Positions 12,795 through 23,661 of a DNA stretch of 64,000 bases are shown here, piece after piece. The stretch's first letter is position 1. The number at the start of each line of letters is the position of its first letter. This DNA is from Alisma plantago-aquatica (taxonomy: Eukaryota; Streptophyta; Magnoliopsida; Alismatales; Alismataceae), in the NCBI GenBank assembly GCA_963693085.1, contig OY856411.1:67126001-67190000 (forward strand), given 5' to 3'. The notes below the pieces were generated by a model, which saw only the letters and a list, made by a program, of their open reading frames with translations, ran no database searches and was not told the DNA's origin. The position numbers and the translations under genes are program-made.

Positions 12795-13639
12795 CTTGTT
12801 TGTTGGGCAAGATGGCTAAGACCCCTTTCACTGGTAACAATGAGAGGGCTTATGATCTATTATGACTCATACATACTGATGTGTGTTGACCTTTTAGAAT
12901 AACAACTAGAGGTGGGTATCAATACTTTATTAACTTTATTGATGACTTTAGTAGGCATGGCTATGTTTATCTAATAAAACATAAGTCAGAAGCTCTTAAA
13001 AAGTTTAAGGAGTTTATGAATGAAGTAAAGAACCAACTTGATAAAAGTATTAAGGAACTTCATTCTGATTGAGGTGGAGAATACTTGAACCAAGAGTTTG
13101 AGGACCTTCTTAAAGCCCATGAGATTGTATCCCAGTGTACTCCTAGAACACCTAAACATAATGGTGTATCAGAAAGAAGGAATCGCACAATACTGGATAT
13201 GGTGTGATCGATGATTAGTTTAACTGAGATTCCAACTACCTTCTGGGGGTATGCTCTAAAAACTACCCTGTTTACACTAAAACGAGTACCATCTAAGTCG
13301 GTTCAAAAGACACCATATGAGATATGGACTGGGACGCATCCCAAAATGTCTATTATGAGGATTTGGGGTTGTGAATCTTATGTCTAGAAAATGTTTCCTG
13401 AAAAGCTTGTCCCTAGGTCCAAAAAATATTACTTTGTTGGCTATCCCAAAGAAAATGTGGGATACTACTTGTATAATCCATCTAACAACAAAGTGTTTGT
13501 TTCCATAGATATTGCATTCCTTGAAAAGGATTTTATTTCCAAAGAAATCAGTGGGAGACAAGTAGAACTCAAAGAGGTTCGATACCAACAAGAGAACATA
13601 GATCTAGTAGATGACCCAGAGGGATCTAGAGAATCATAA
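12795..13639 (+). pseudogene. Copia-1 integrase pseudogene
   Basis: The rve integrase core is visible: LIHTDVC (first Asp), FINFIDDFSRHGYVYLI, ELHSD followed by a stop and GGEYL (second Asp), then TPKHNGVSERRNRTILDMV with the catalytic Glu. TPYEIWTGTHPKMS and the open stretch 13391-13639 (KYYFVGYPKENVGYYLYNP) are the C-terminal part seen in plant Copia. Stops at about 12863, 12887, 13070, 13206 and 13387 disable it. Its place before RT confirms Ty1/Copia. Confidence 0.85.
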
Positions 13640-13789
13640 TGTGTTGTGGAATCTCAAACTCCTTAGGTAACACCGAAACCTCATAGATCTAATAGGAAAC
13701 ACCTTGGACACTAGAGATTTGGATATCTTGTGACTCAAGAAGGCAGTGAACTGGTCATAAATGATGAGAAAATAACCTATAAAGATTCT

Positions 13790-14488
13790 ATAGAGGAACC
13801 TGAGTATGAGAAATGGCTCGAGGCCATGAAATCTGAGATGGAATCCATGTATACCAACAAAGTATGGACTTTGGTGGATCCATCTGAAGGGGTAAAACCC
13901 ATAGGATGAAAGTGTGTCTTCAACAAGAAGATTGACATGGATGGAAAGGTCCAAACCTATAAGGGCAAATTGGTTGCAAAGGATATCAGATAAGTTCAAG
14001 GTGTTGACTATGATGAAACCTTTTCTCCAGTGGCCATGGTTAAACCATCAGGATCTTGCTTGCTATTGCAGCTTACCATGACTATGAGATTTGAAAAAAT
14101 GGATGTTAAAATTTCATCCCTTAATAGGAATATTGTGGAGGATGTGTACATGACATAACCTAAGGGGTTTATAGATCCAATGTTTGCCAATAGAGTCTGT
14201 AAGCTACAAAGTTCAATCTATGGATTGAAGCAAGCATCTCATAGATGGAATCTTCATTTGGATGAGTCAGCCAAAGGGTTTGGATTTGCTCAAAATGAAG
14301 ATGAACCTTGTGTGTACAATAAGGTTAGTGGGAGCATAGTGGCATTCCTCATATTGAATGTAGATGACATACTATTGATGGGGAATGACATCCCTACTTT
14401 ACAAAAGGTAAAAACTTGGCTTGGAAATACATTCTATATGAAAGACTTGGGAGAAGTAGCCTACATCTTGGGGATAAAGATCTATTGA
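13790..14488 (+). pseudogene. Copia-1 reverse transcriptase pseudogene
   Basis: RVT_2 features run in order: EEPEYEKWLEAMKSEMESM, NKVWTLVDPSEG, FNKKIDMDGKVQTYKGKLVAK, VDYDETFSPVAMV, MDVKISSLNRNIVEDVYMT and KLQSSIYGLKQASHRWNLHL. The catalytic box reads NVDD at 14357-14368 in place of YVDD, and MKDLGEVAYILGIKIY follows. In-frame stops and at least one frame change occur before 14180; 14180-14488 is open. It is inactive. Confidence 0.88.
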
Positions 14489-15340
14489 GATAGATCCAGA
14501 AGACTTCCTGGACTAAGTCAGAGCACATACATTGACAAAGTGCTAAAGTACTTTAGCATGGAGAACTCTAAGAGAGGAAACATGCCTACGCACCATGATG
14601 TCCCCATCTCTAGAGCTCAATGTCCCAGTTCTTGTAAATAAAGGGAACACATGAGTGAGATTCCATATGCCTCAAAAATTGGATCAATCATGTATGCAAT
14701 GTTGTGTACTCATCTAGACGTCTTATATGCTTTGAGCATGACGAGCATATATCAGTCAGATCCAGTGCTCACCAGATAGCCGTAAAGAACATACTCAATA
14801 CTAGAGAAGGTATAAGGATCAGTTCTAGGTTTACGGTGGAGAGGAAGAATTGGTGGTATAAGGTTACACCGACGTAAGCTTCCAGACTGATCAAGATGAT
14901 TACAAATTGCAATCAGGATTTGTATTTTGCCTAAAAAATAGAGCTGTGAGCTAGAAGACTTCCAAGAAAGAAATAGTTGTCAATTCTACACCAGAGGCGG
15001 AGTATATTGCTGCATCAAGTGCAACAAAGAAGGTTGTATGGACTAAGAAGTTCATCATAGAACTTGGGGTTGTTCCTAGCATCAACGAGGCAATTGATAT
15101 ATATTGTGACAACAATGGAGCTATTACACAAGCTAAGGAACCCAGATCACATTAGTGCTCAAAGCATATACAAAGGTGGTTGCATCTCATACGAAAGATC
15201 ATGCAAACTGGAGATGTGAAGATTTCCAAAGTTCAAACTGAGCTCAATGTTGTTGATCCCTTAATAAAGCCACTTTCACAATAGAAGCATGATGATCATG
15301 TTAGGTCACTCGAAATAGGATTTATGGGTGATTGGCTCTA
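14489..15340 (+). pseudogene. Copia-1 RT end and RNase H pseudogene
   Basis: After RT come KVLKYFSMENSKRGNMP (about 14540) and a damaged DLYALS-like stretch. The RNase H signature follows: STPEAEYIAASSATKKVVW (about 14985), IDIYCDNNGAITQAKEP (about 15093) and KHIQRWLHLIR, ending GFMGDWL-stop near 15340. These correspond to the STTEAEY and DN-x-AA blocks of Copia RNase H, which removes RNA from the RNA:DNA hybrid. Stops inside show loss of function. Confidence 0.82.
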
Positions 15341-15356
15341 AGTGTACGTGGGAGTC
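15341..15356 (+). other. Copia-1 polypurine tract
   Basis: GTACGTGGGAGTC directly precedes the TGTTGGT start of LTR2. A purine-rich GTGGGAG at this place primes plus-strand synthesis in Angela/Tork-type elements. The sequence is short but its position is right. Confidence 0.65.
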
Positions 15357-17468
15357 TGTTGGTTATGTATGCCCAGAGAGTCAATCATGTGATGGTTGTA
15401 ATGGCATATTACATAAAAATGGTTTGATTATTAATAAAAGGAAAGCTTCCAATTTATTCGATTTTATTTAGTTTTGAGATATTGATGTAACATTATAAAT
15501 GTCTAGAGAATTATATTAGTCAATGATTTATGTATTCAAATTACTATCTTTGTGGATGAGATCATAAGGATGTTAAGAGTAAATATACATATTCTCATTA
15601 TGTCCTTGATCGATTGCTATTGTGGAAGGTTGATAGACAACAATGATACAAAAGATCAAAGTGTGAGTTGGTTGATGAATAGATCCCATTAGTCATGATA
15701 TGGAAATATCAAACCAAGCACATATACATGTTAGAGAATAGTGTATCAGACAAACCCACTGTGAGACTAACACATGGAAACCATCTTTATGGAATTCATA
15801 GTCAGCTCTCACACTGATAGTGGTGGTTGTAGTTCTTAGACCCGAAATCACTATACTCAACACATGTCGTTGGGTACACTTTGACATCGTCAAATGCATT
15901 CCCAAAACATAGATTGTTATAACTATGATGATCGAGTGGATTTGACATATGAGGATTGACTGTGAGTGATAGATATGAGATTTGTCCCTCCTGTTGGAGT
16001 GTAATATCCTAAGCCTCTTGATTAGAGAGACTGAGAAAAGCATGGTTGTGCACATGTGAGTCAATATGTGATATTGAGCTTACATATATCTCAGATAGTC
16101 TACTCTTGGTTCAAGAAAAGGATTGAGTAATAATGAGGTGATTTCTCCATGCCTCTAGTTCAATCTGGACATCAGTGATAAAGGAACTATACAAACATTA
16201 TAACACCATACACATATTGTAAGTCGATGTTGATCCCCAACTTTTCCATTTACTTGGGTAGCAATGATGTGTGACTGCCTATGGGACCTATAGGGTCAAA
16301 CACATAGGTCTTGACCTAGAAGAGGAGTTTAGATCTTGAATGACCATTGAATTAAGTGCTAAAGTATTTAGGCATGTGATTCAAGCAACAAATAGGTTGA
16401 AAACTCTGTCAAATGCCCATCTCAAGTGCTGAGATGGCCGTGTGGAAGTGCCAAATGGTCGTCTCAAGAGATGAGATGGGTGTCTGGGTGTCAGGCAGGT
16501 TCTGAGTTGAATTTGGCTAAGGATCAAACCGACCCATGCAAATGCGCACAACTTGGGTCACCAAACGATCATCTGGGTGAATTGAGATGGTTGTCTTGCA
16601 TGGGCGAGATGGTCCAGCTCGGCCCGGGAAGGTTATATATGTTTCTCTATTTGTTTCTCTTGAGTAATACTTGTTGCACTAGGAAATCAATATCTAACAT
16701 TAATGGGAATTGATTTGCCAAATTCTTGCATAATTGAGAATCATGAACTGACCCTCTCGCATGCGAGACGACCGTATAGCTGAAGCAAATAGGTGTTTGA
16801 CTGTCGTAAGTTGTACAAATTTCTGGATTGTTGTGAAAATTCTATTTCTTCCACTCCTTTCCACTCCCACACATTAATCCTGCATTAAATAGCAACTGAG
16901 AACCTTGACCCTGGCCGCTACTATAAATAGAGGGGTACTGGGGGCTTCCCAGAACACAACACAAACAACTGAGAATCAGTTCCTCTGACAATTATTGCCC
17001 TGGCAAGTCCTACCCGACTAGGGAGGAATAGCCAAGGCTGAGAACAACTGAAGTCGTGGTGGTGGGAGAGCAAGATGGTAACTAGTACACCAATGGGAGG
17101 GATAACTCCTTCCTGACCGTCCCAACAGGATGATAGGAGTTCTAGGAGATCTGTGTGGACTACCATAGAGGCGGGTAGCTATCAACCAGTAGTTTGTGAC
17201 AAGAAGAGCTGCTAAAGAAGACGATGCCCATGGCTGCAGTCTGTGGTGCAGACCATGAGGTGTAGCAGTCAGACATGTCCGGTTTCAACTAGGATTCAAA
17301 GTTGCACATCTACAATGATGAGGAGTGTCGTTAGACTTTCTCTAGGACCAGGCACATCCATAAACCATCCTTCCTATATTATATTTATTGATGCGATCTA
17401 CTAATTATGGGGAATGTGATAGATAAAATTTTAATTCCAGTGCCTTCTCTGTGTCATATTTCCCATCA
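15357..17468 (+). repeat. Copia-1 LTR2 (3' LTR)
   Basis: It begins TGTTGGTTATGTATGCCCAG and ends TTCCCATCA, followed by the ATACT target duplication (17469-17473). It matches LTR1 along its length. A TATA box lies at 16922-16930. Confidence 0.88.
16922..16930 (+). promoter_or_regulatory. TATA box in Copia-1 LTR2
   Basis: TATAAATAG lies in the same context as in LTR1 (CTACTATAAATAGAGGGG). If any promoter activity survives, it would read rightward into the minus-strand Copia LTR. Confidence 0.65.
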
Positions 17469-17473
17469 ATACT
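17469..17473 (+). repeat. Target-site duplication of Copia-1, right copy (ATACT)
   Basis: ATACT follows the CCCATCA end of LTR2 and equals the five bases before LTR1 (7898-7902). Confidence 0.85.
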
Positions 17474-18159
17474 TGCCTCCCCTATATGATGCACATATTT
17501 CCTCTCCTTTTCTACCTCAATTTTTTATGTGTTAATACTTCCCTCCTATTTTTATGATTATCTCCTCTCTCTCTTATCTAATTTTATCCTCTTTCTTTCA
17601 TTTTTATACTTGCTACTATTTTTCTACTTCTCTCATTTCTTTTGTCTAATTTCCTCCTCTCATTTTCTCTAATTTCTATTTTTTTCTACTTCCCTCCTCT
17701 CTATTTTTATACTCCCCTCCATTTTTTCTACTCCATACAGTATTTTATCCATTAGTAAACTTCACAACCCTTTCTTAGAATAGCATAGATAGTTTTCAAA
17801 GTCTAAGTGGGCTAGGAAGGCTGAGGGGGTACAGTGAGAAGAATTTTCTATATATTATACAAAGGATCATGCATTCAGAAGATTTGAAGTATTGACCACA
17901 CAAATAGAGAGATAGTTGAGAGGGTAGAGGTCTAAAAATATAGGAAGAGTAGGTATCAAGTTCTTGGTCAGTGGTGAAGGAGACTAGAACAAGATTTGAT
18001 TGTGCTTGGCAAAAGAAAAGGATAAATCAAATGTTAGAACCATGAGGTAATGATAACAGAAGTGGTTTTGTGTTTGCACGTTGATGTTGAGGGATAGAAG
18101 GGAAAAGAGGAAGGTATGTCTAGGAGTATTGGGAAAGATCACTACTCAATTAGGGTCTG
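17474..18159 (-). mobile_element. Leader region of a minus-strand Copia (element M), host of the Copia-1 insertion
   Basis: Read on the minus strand, this follows the primer-binding site at 18160-18171 and should be the untranslated leader of element M. It ends in the CT-rich part (17474-17740 on the plus strand), which resembles the tract at 6930-7862 left of Copia-1, as expected if Copia-1 landed in it. A second copy stands at 10094-10781. No coding motif is seen. Confidence 0.6.
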
Positions 18160-18171
18160 GATCTAATACCA
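18160..18171 (-). other. Primer-binding site of minus-strand Copia M
   Basis: On the minus strand the bases read TGGTATTAGATC, matching the usual initiator-Met tRNA site TGGTATCAGAGC at 10 of 12 places. It stands two bases (AT) after a candidate LTR end ...CACTACA. This orients element M on the minus strand. Confidence 0.65.
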
Positions 18172-18173
18172 AT

Positions 18174-19950
18174 TGTAGTGGGACTGAATACTAAAGGTAG
18201 AACTCAAATGAGTCATATGATAAACAACATGTAACCTTAAACATGAGGAAATTTCCAAATAAAAATTTAAAATAAAAATAGGACTCTTAATACTTTCAAA
18301 TACGTAAATAATTATGGTGTGGTCTCTATTAATAACTGTAATAGCGGTCATTGGTGGTGATGACTCACTTATTTTTAGGTTTTGTGGAGACAACAAGCAT
18401 AGTGGAAACAACAAAAATAAATATCCACATTTCCTACCAGAAAAGCTCTTCCACAATCACATATTCATTAGGAGAATGTGTGAAGTATACATTGTAGTAG
18501 AGTATGTTTGGTGGCATCCCCTTTGTACAGTAGTGTGCATCGCTACTTGCATGCAAGTATGGTCCTTGTCGACGTCTTCTAAACACATTTGGCCAACATG
18601 TCCATCTCTATGTAGTCCATGACAATAGACTAGAACTCGTCATTGTGGTCCCTGAGTTGGAGACAAGGAGAAGACTTTCGCTTGATGACATGCTAGCGTC
18701 ATTATTTGTGTCCTTCTCTCAATCTCTATCATGGACGATGACTACGGTTTACATACAAGTGTGTGTCACTAAAATGTGGCCATCATGCTCCTATAAATAG
18801 GAGATGAAAGGAAGTAGGATTTCCCAAAAACTTTGGTAAATAAAAGGTTGCGGCTGCATTTAAAATGAGCTGCTTGTGGAGTGTAAAAAGACAATTACAA
18901 TATTTTGGAATCAATTAATTACTTAACCAATTAATAATATTAATTGATTAACTAATTTTCCATCATCCAGTTCTAGTAAATTTCTCAGGATAACCCTATT
19001 CAATTAAATTTAGATATAATTAATTGGCTTAAGAATTTTAATAAATTAACTTAGATTATATTACAACATTATTCTAGTAGATTGCCTAAACATTTTAGCA
19101 ATCAATTTGACTCTATATTTGCAATCATGTCCAATATTATACTCCTATTTCAATACATTCTTTGTGTAAGAACATGTAAGATCCAAACTACGTCAGCAGT
19201 GATATTTGTAATAAAATTAAGATTTTAAAAGCAATGATTGATATCTAGAAAGACTTCATTGCTATCCAAGTAATTAGAGTTGTTGGCAAACAACTTAACC
19301 TTGTATTATGACCAGTGTCATAGTGATTGTATAATTCTTTGTCTCTGATATTCAAATTAAATCTGAGGCATGGAAACATCATCCTCTTAATGTTCAATTT
19401 GTTCCCTCATTAAAGTAGATAATTGAGATACATATGAGCTCAATATCATATATTGACTCACATGAGCCTCACCATGCATTTCATAGTCTCACTCATCAAG
19501 TGGCTTGAATATTACTCAGGTGGGAGGGAAAATTTCCATCTACATAAGTCACAACAATCCACATGTGTCACAATGCACCCAAGCACTACCTATATAGAAG
19601 TCAATTTTAAGGTCACGTTGAGTAGTGTTAAAGAACATTGAAGAAATGCACATATATTCTACTTTTACTAGTTATTATTGTCTATTAGTTTCCACAAAAA
19701 TAAATGAATTGGGACATGACTACAATGTATATAATCTTAACATCCATATGAATTCATTGTTCACGTCCTCAATCTGAAGAGATACGTCAACGAGTAACAT
19801 CAATCTTTAGACATTTATTATGTAACATAACTATCTCATAACTAGATAAAATAGAATAAATGGAAGATTACCTTTATTATTAATCAAATAATTTACAAAA
19901 GATGTCATCACATTATATGATTGGAACTCTAGGCATACATACCACCAACT
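18174..19950 (-). repeat. 5' LTR of minus-strand Angela-like Copia M
   Basis: The reverse strand starts AGTTGGTGGTATGTATGCC at 19950. It then follows the Copia-1 LTR through landmarks such as TTGATTAATAATAAAGG, GTGAGTCAATATATGATA and TTGAGCTCATATGTATCTC, with much divergence and indels. It ends ...CACTACA just before the PBS. The length, about 1.78 kb, suits an Angela-type LTR. The palindromic CTCCTATAAATAGGAG at 18789-18804 may hold its TATA element. Its outer end directly abuts the DUF295 pseudogene at 19951. It is related to Copia-1 but clearly a different subfamily. Confidence 0.72.
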
Positions 19951-20345
19951 ACTTCCTCCAAGTCATATATGAATGCATCAACACATACTTTATGGAAATG
20001 TAGTAAATGGAGTTCATGTTGAATCCTCTGTCTTTTGCATTAACAAGGATAAGGAATCTTTTTTCGTTCCATAAGGTAAAATTTTATTATATGTTCTACA
20101 TGACAAATGTGTCAAGATTGTATACCAATACAGTAAGTGCATTGATGGACCACATAGTTTCTTTTGAAATCAATAATATATAGCCTTCAAAATCTATAAG
20201 AGACTCAAAGTATGCACTAAAGTAGATGTCATCAAGTTTTCATAGATAAGTGAACATGATAAATAAGGAGAGGGATTCTATCAAGGCTTCGACATCATCA
20301 TGTCATCTACATACTTGCATTTGATTATTTTATGATGATGAAGAA
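19951..20345 (-). pseudogene. DUF295 pseudogene copy A, cut by the LTR of element M
   Basis: On the minus strand this matches the C-terminal half of the intact gene at 24199-25293. The block giving GFNSNSIYYID in the gene reads as GFNMNSIYYI-like here (about 20000-20030), and similarity continues up to the part matching 24690. Substitutions, stops and indels are heavy. Similarity begins exactly where the LTR ends at 19950, so the 3' end of this copy was cut off by that insertion. The AAATGG anchor at 20005 lies 2183 bases from the equivalent in copy B. Confidence 0.75.
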
Positions 20346-22044
20346 GAGAAATAACCTCATCCACACATTGTCATTTGGTCTCTATGAGTGGATATGAATG
20401 TTTTATGACGTAGATGATGTAGCATAGTTCCATACCAACTAAAATACTTATTCACTTGTTAGGTCATCTTACCAAAAATGGGATATGTGCCCTAGTGAGA
20501 GGGGCATCATAATGTAGAAAGGGTGAGGTGTAACTTCTTATTCTTCCTCTGTAAAGGCAAGCAACCTTCTGCTAGTGGTACACTAATGCATAAATATGTC
20601 ACTAGTTTGGTTGCCACCCACTACTTGAAAATTGGTGGTTTCTACTACATGTTTCTACTAATATATTTTTGTTTAAGTGTCTTTTCTATAGCATCCTGAC
20701 TTCCTCAACTATCAAATTTTAAAAAAATTATCATTATCATCAATTCAAACTCCCTATTGCACCCCTAGGAGAATGATGATGGATTTTATATCAAAGCTAG
20801 GACTCTTTGAGCGCAAGTTTTATCTACCCTAATAGTTACATACGCTTACCCTCGTATGTGTTATGTTTGCTACATACATAACAAATACATAATGGTGTTC
20901 AAAGAATCTTACAATCGGTCTTGATAGGGACAATGATTGAATGTTCCTAGTGATGAATAAGTTTGGGCAATGAAAGTAGGAAGTCGTACATGAGTACTAT
21001 CCAAGCAACATATTTGAAATTTTAGTGAAAAAAACTAGAAATACGAAGATTTTTAGGATCTTGAAGATGATGTTGTTGTGGCTACTATAACAACTACACC
21101 ATAGAGAATTACATTGAGGATAGATGAGGAAAGGAGATCTTGTAAGATATATTGTTTTTAGGTGGAGATGACCAGTACTTTAGCAAGTCATATATGTTTT
21201 GATTTGAAGATGGTAGTCGCTTTAGAGAACAACCATTTTCTCTAAATGAAGTGCAAGACATCTAGAGTTGTATCAACATCATCATTTAACTCATTACCCA
21301 TTGATTTCTCATCATCCATGGAGAGATCAAGTTCCCAGTTACCTTCTAATGTGGGAAAAAAGTGTTATTTATCTAAGCATACAATTTATTTTTGATCCAA
21401 AATAGTGGTAAGTGATAGTTTATATTACTAATCCAAAAACCTTCCCCTATATAGTTATCTTGGTTATAAAATGGTTTGTATTATGTACAACATTTTGAGA
21501 ATGAACATTGACGTGGCAAGGTTTACTTTCTCTCTACGCACATTGTTGAAATGATAAATGAAAGTGTGAATGTTGATATGATTGTATTATATAGGTTGTG
21601 ATGTTTTAGTTGAACTATGCCATATTTAGTTTATAGCTTATAATTTATGTGACTTATGTGGGATTGCATTACAATCTATAATTTTTATTTAACATATTAA
21701 TCAAATTGTGTAGCTGCACATTTAATTATATTGTATTTGTTAGTATTTTGGAATTTTTTTTCCTCTACACAGCCATTAACTAAGCATTATATATGTATAA
21801 ACACATTTATCAATGCAATCATATATACAAAGTAATATTAAGTACATATGTTTTTAGTAATAACATATCCATCTCATTGTGGTTTATGGAGAGTAAACTG
21901 ATAATAAATATTGAATTAAGAATGTACTTGAATTAAAAAGATATAATAATTTCATTCTCATAGAAAACTCGATGTAGTAAATGTAATATTCTTATTTTTA
22001 AATTTTTGAAAATATCTTTATAAAAAATGATTCAATTACACATG
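20346..22044. other. Spacer between DUF295 pseudogenes A and B
   Basis: The DNA is AT-rich with no open frame of interest. By the 2.17-kb spacing of the copies it should contain the decayed 5' half of copy A and its upstream region, but I cannot align it by eye beyond about 20345. Confidence 0.4.
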
Positions 22045-22435
22045 GATTGTATAGAAATTTCTGATTTAGCAAGGTAACATACTATATGCCCCATTGATCT
22101 TGAGGTAATAACAAAAATCAAAACAATTAGTCCTTTCTCAAAGTCCAGAGTAGTAGTACATTGCCAAATCATTTTTCTCAATGTATGAAATGGCGAGTCG
22201 GTTGAACCCTACAGATTTTCCATAAGGCAAGGCAAAGGAACATCCAATTTTTATTCAATAAGATTCAATTATCTCCTATACTCCCTATGATAGTCAATGA
22301 CTAACATGACATGTCAAGCTTGTATGCAATTAGAGTGAGAGTGTTGGTAAACTGCATGATGCCCAAAGTATGTGTCAGTAAGTTCAAATGGCTCAGTGAG
22401 AGCAATATCAACAAAAATGCCAATAATAAGAAATA
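22045..22435 (-). pseudogene. DUF295 pseudogene copy B
   Basis: On the minus strand this matches 24205-24650 of the intact gene: the stretch coding for ALKIKETCNMLPC, the GFNSNSIYYID block and the run ending LTEPYQHTLTYFG. CAAGGCAAAGGAACATCC is shared exactly (22232-22249 and 24391-24408). About 85 bases that correspond to 24525-24573 and nearby are missing, so the match jumps from the VLRFTNTYTLLVYKV part to the YQHTLTYF part. Stops and substitutions are frequent. The N-terminal half is not recognisable. Confidence 0.85.
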
Positions 22436-23170
22436 ATGTTTCAACTAACTAGTAGAGGGAAAAACCAAAATTGCTACCTGCAATTATAACAAAATATTAG
22501 CATTGCGGATCATGCTATGAGTCCAACTGCTTATTCAATTACCATAAGGTCATTTTGCTTGTTTTATCCATTATATGTTTGAAATTTCAATTTGCAACTA
22601 CAACAATAATCATTTTAATGTTATACTCTACTTCACTAGCATCATAATTTCAAACATAGTAAGTTGTGTATACAACACAAATATTGTCAGTTTTGATTAT
22701 ATTATTTGATCATACAATGGCAATGAGAATGACACGGTAGTATCAATACCCATGGTTGGACTTCCTACACCGCCTTCCCCAAGGTGAAGTCAACTAGGTT
22801 TTGGTAAGGGAAGATATAGGAGAACAATGCAGGCACCGAAGGAGGTTGCAAGGTAGTGAGAGGTGGTTAAATTGAGTAAGAGGAGAATGTAATTGAGTGG
22901 TTAACTAAGTTACATGGTTACAGGTCGAAAGAATCTAAGGAAGTGGAGCGCAGAGAGCATCAATATATAATGGTGTGTGAATACATGATCAACACAATTG
23001 ATATACGATCATAAATGAAGTAGGAGAGAGATGATGGAAACTAGTAAACAATAATCATACCCCATCTACTACTAAAGACATATAGTTTTAGTGATGCTAA
23101 TCATACAAATTGAAAGTTGATTATACATACAAGATAGATACACTCGATTTCATCCTAAGTTAAGTTTCTC
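22436..23170. other. Spacer between pseudogene B and the microsatellite
   Basis: AT-rich sequence with no gene, element end or repeat that I recognise. It probably contains the decayed 5' half of pseudogene copy B. Confidence 0.4.
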
Positions 23171-23176
23171 CCTTTG

Positions 23177-23196
23177 CGTGCGCACGCGCACGCGTG

Positions 23197-23228
<32 letters not shown>

Positions 23229-23267
23229 CACACAGATATTTATATATATATATATATATATATATGA

Positions 23268-23324
<57 letters not shown>
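23177..23324. repeat. Compound palindromic microsatellite (GC/CA)n-(TA)n-(TG)n
   Basis: An alternating purine-pyrimidine block GTGCGCACGCGCACGCGTGC (23177-23196) leads into CA repeats to 23234. AT-rich TA repeats follow (23239-23285), then TG repeats (23286-23324). The CA and TG arms are complementary, so the tract can fold into a long hairpin with the TA part at the tip. The open frames here on both strands are meaningless low-complexity translations. Confidence 0.92.
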
Positions 23325-23325
<1 letters not shown>

Positions 23326-23334
23326 CCATTCTTT

Positions 23335-23632
23335 CGCTACCCACATTGGTAACTAACTTTATTTACCGATGGGTCTATTTTGTAATAGAAAAGTACATGT
23401 TTGTAATGAGACAGACGTCGTCTGTAATTAGGTGACTAAATTTATAATAGAAATACTTGTTTCGTATTACAGCGTAAACTGCTGTCATAAATATTATTTT
23501 TACTGTAATCAGATGTGTAATACAAAATGAGTATTTTTATTACAAATTTGGTCATCTCATTACAAACGATATCTATGTCATTACAAACAGGTATCTTTTA
23601 ATTATATACCCTATATATATACCCATGCTGGT
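23335..23632. mobile_element. Fold-back MITE (non-autonomous DNA element), about 300 bp
   Basis: The left half (23395-23487) and the reverse complement of the right half (23490-23612) match almost base for base: TGTTTGTAATGA, then GGTGACTAAATTT / GATGACCAAATTTG, then ATTTATGACAGCAGTTTACGC meeting in the middle. The ends CTACCCACATTGG and, inverted, CTACCAGCATGGG suggest termini near 23335 and 23632. No coding sequence is present. The family is not assigned; a simple TA duplication cannot be proven in the TA-rich surroundings. Confidence 0.8.
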
Positions 23633-23635
23633 AGT

Positions 23636-23661
23636 GGATATATATATATATATATATATAT
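23636..23661. repeat. (TA)n microsatellite
   Basis: A pure run of TA dinucleotides directly follows the fold-back element. Confidence 0.9.

Larger units (their letters stand above)
7903..17468 (+). mobile_element. Copia-1: long-LTR, Angela-like Ty1/Copia retrotransposon, decayed and rearranged
   Basis: Two direct LTRs of about 2.1-2.2 kb flank a broken gag-PR-INT-RT-RH region; INT before RT is the Copia order. The LTR start (TGTTGGT, then ATGTATGCCCAGAG in LTR2) and the polypurine end GTGGGAG resemble the Angela/BARE/Tork group. A perfect ATACT target duplication flanks 7903-17468. Unusually, LTR1 is followed not by a primer-binding site but by an 864-bp copy (10089-10952) of the DNA that also flanks LTR2 on the right. 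Many stops show it is inactive. Confidence 0.9.

Noticed and set aside
18789..18804. Plus-strand TATA box CTATAAATAGG as promoter of a host gene
   Set aside because: The site is palindromic and lies inside the minus-strand LTR of element M; no plus-strand gene follows.
20300..20330. Minus-strand reading resembling the Copia RT box YVDD (TATGTAGATGACATGATG)
   Set aside because: The same bases align with the DUF295 gene around 24655-24690 (TTCATCATCTGCTCTATTTG), and similarity to that gene continues on both sides. It is pseudogene copy A, not a retrotransposon.
23155..23356. Open frames on both strands across the microsatellite (THTHTH, YIYIYI, VCVCVC)
   Set aside because: Simple dinucleotide repeats have no stops in several frames; they are not genes.
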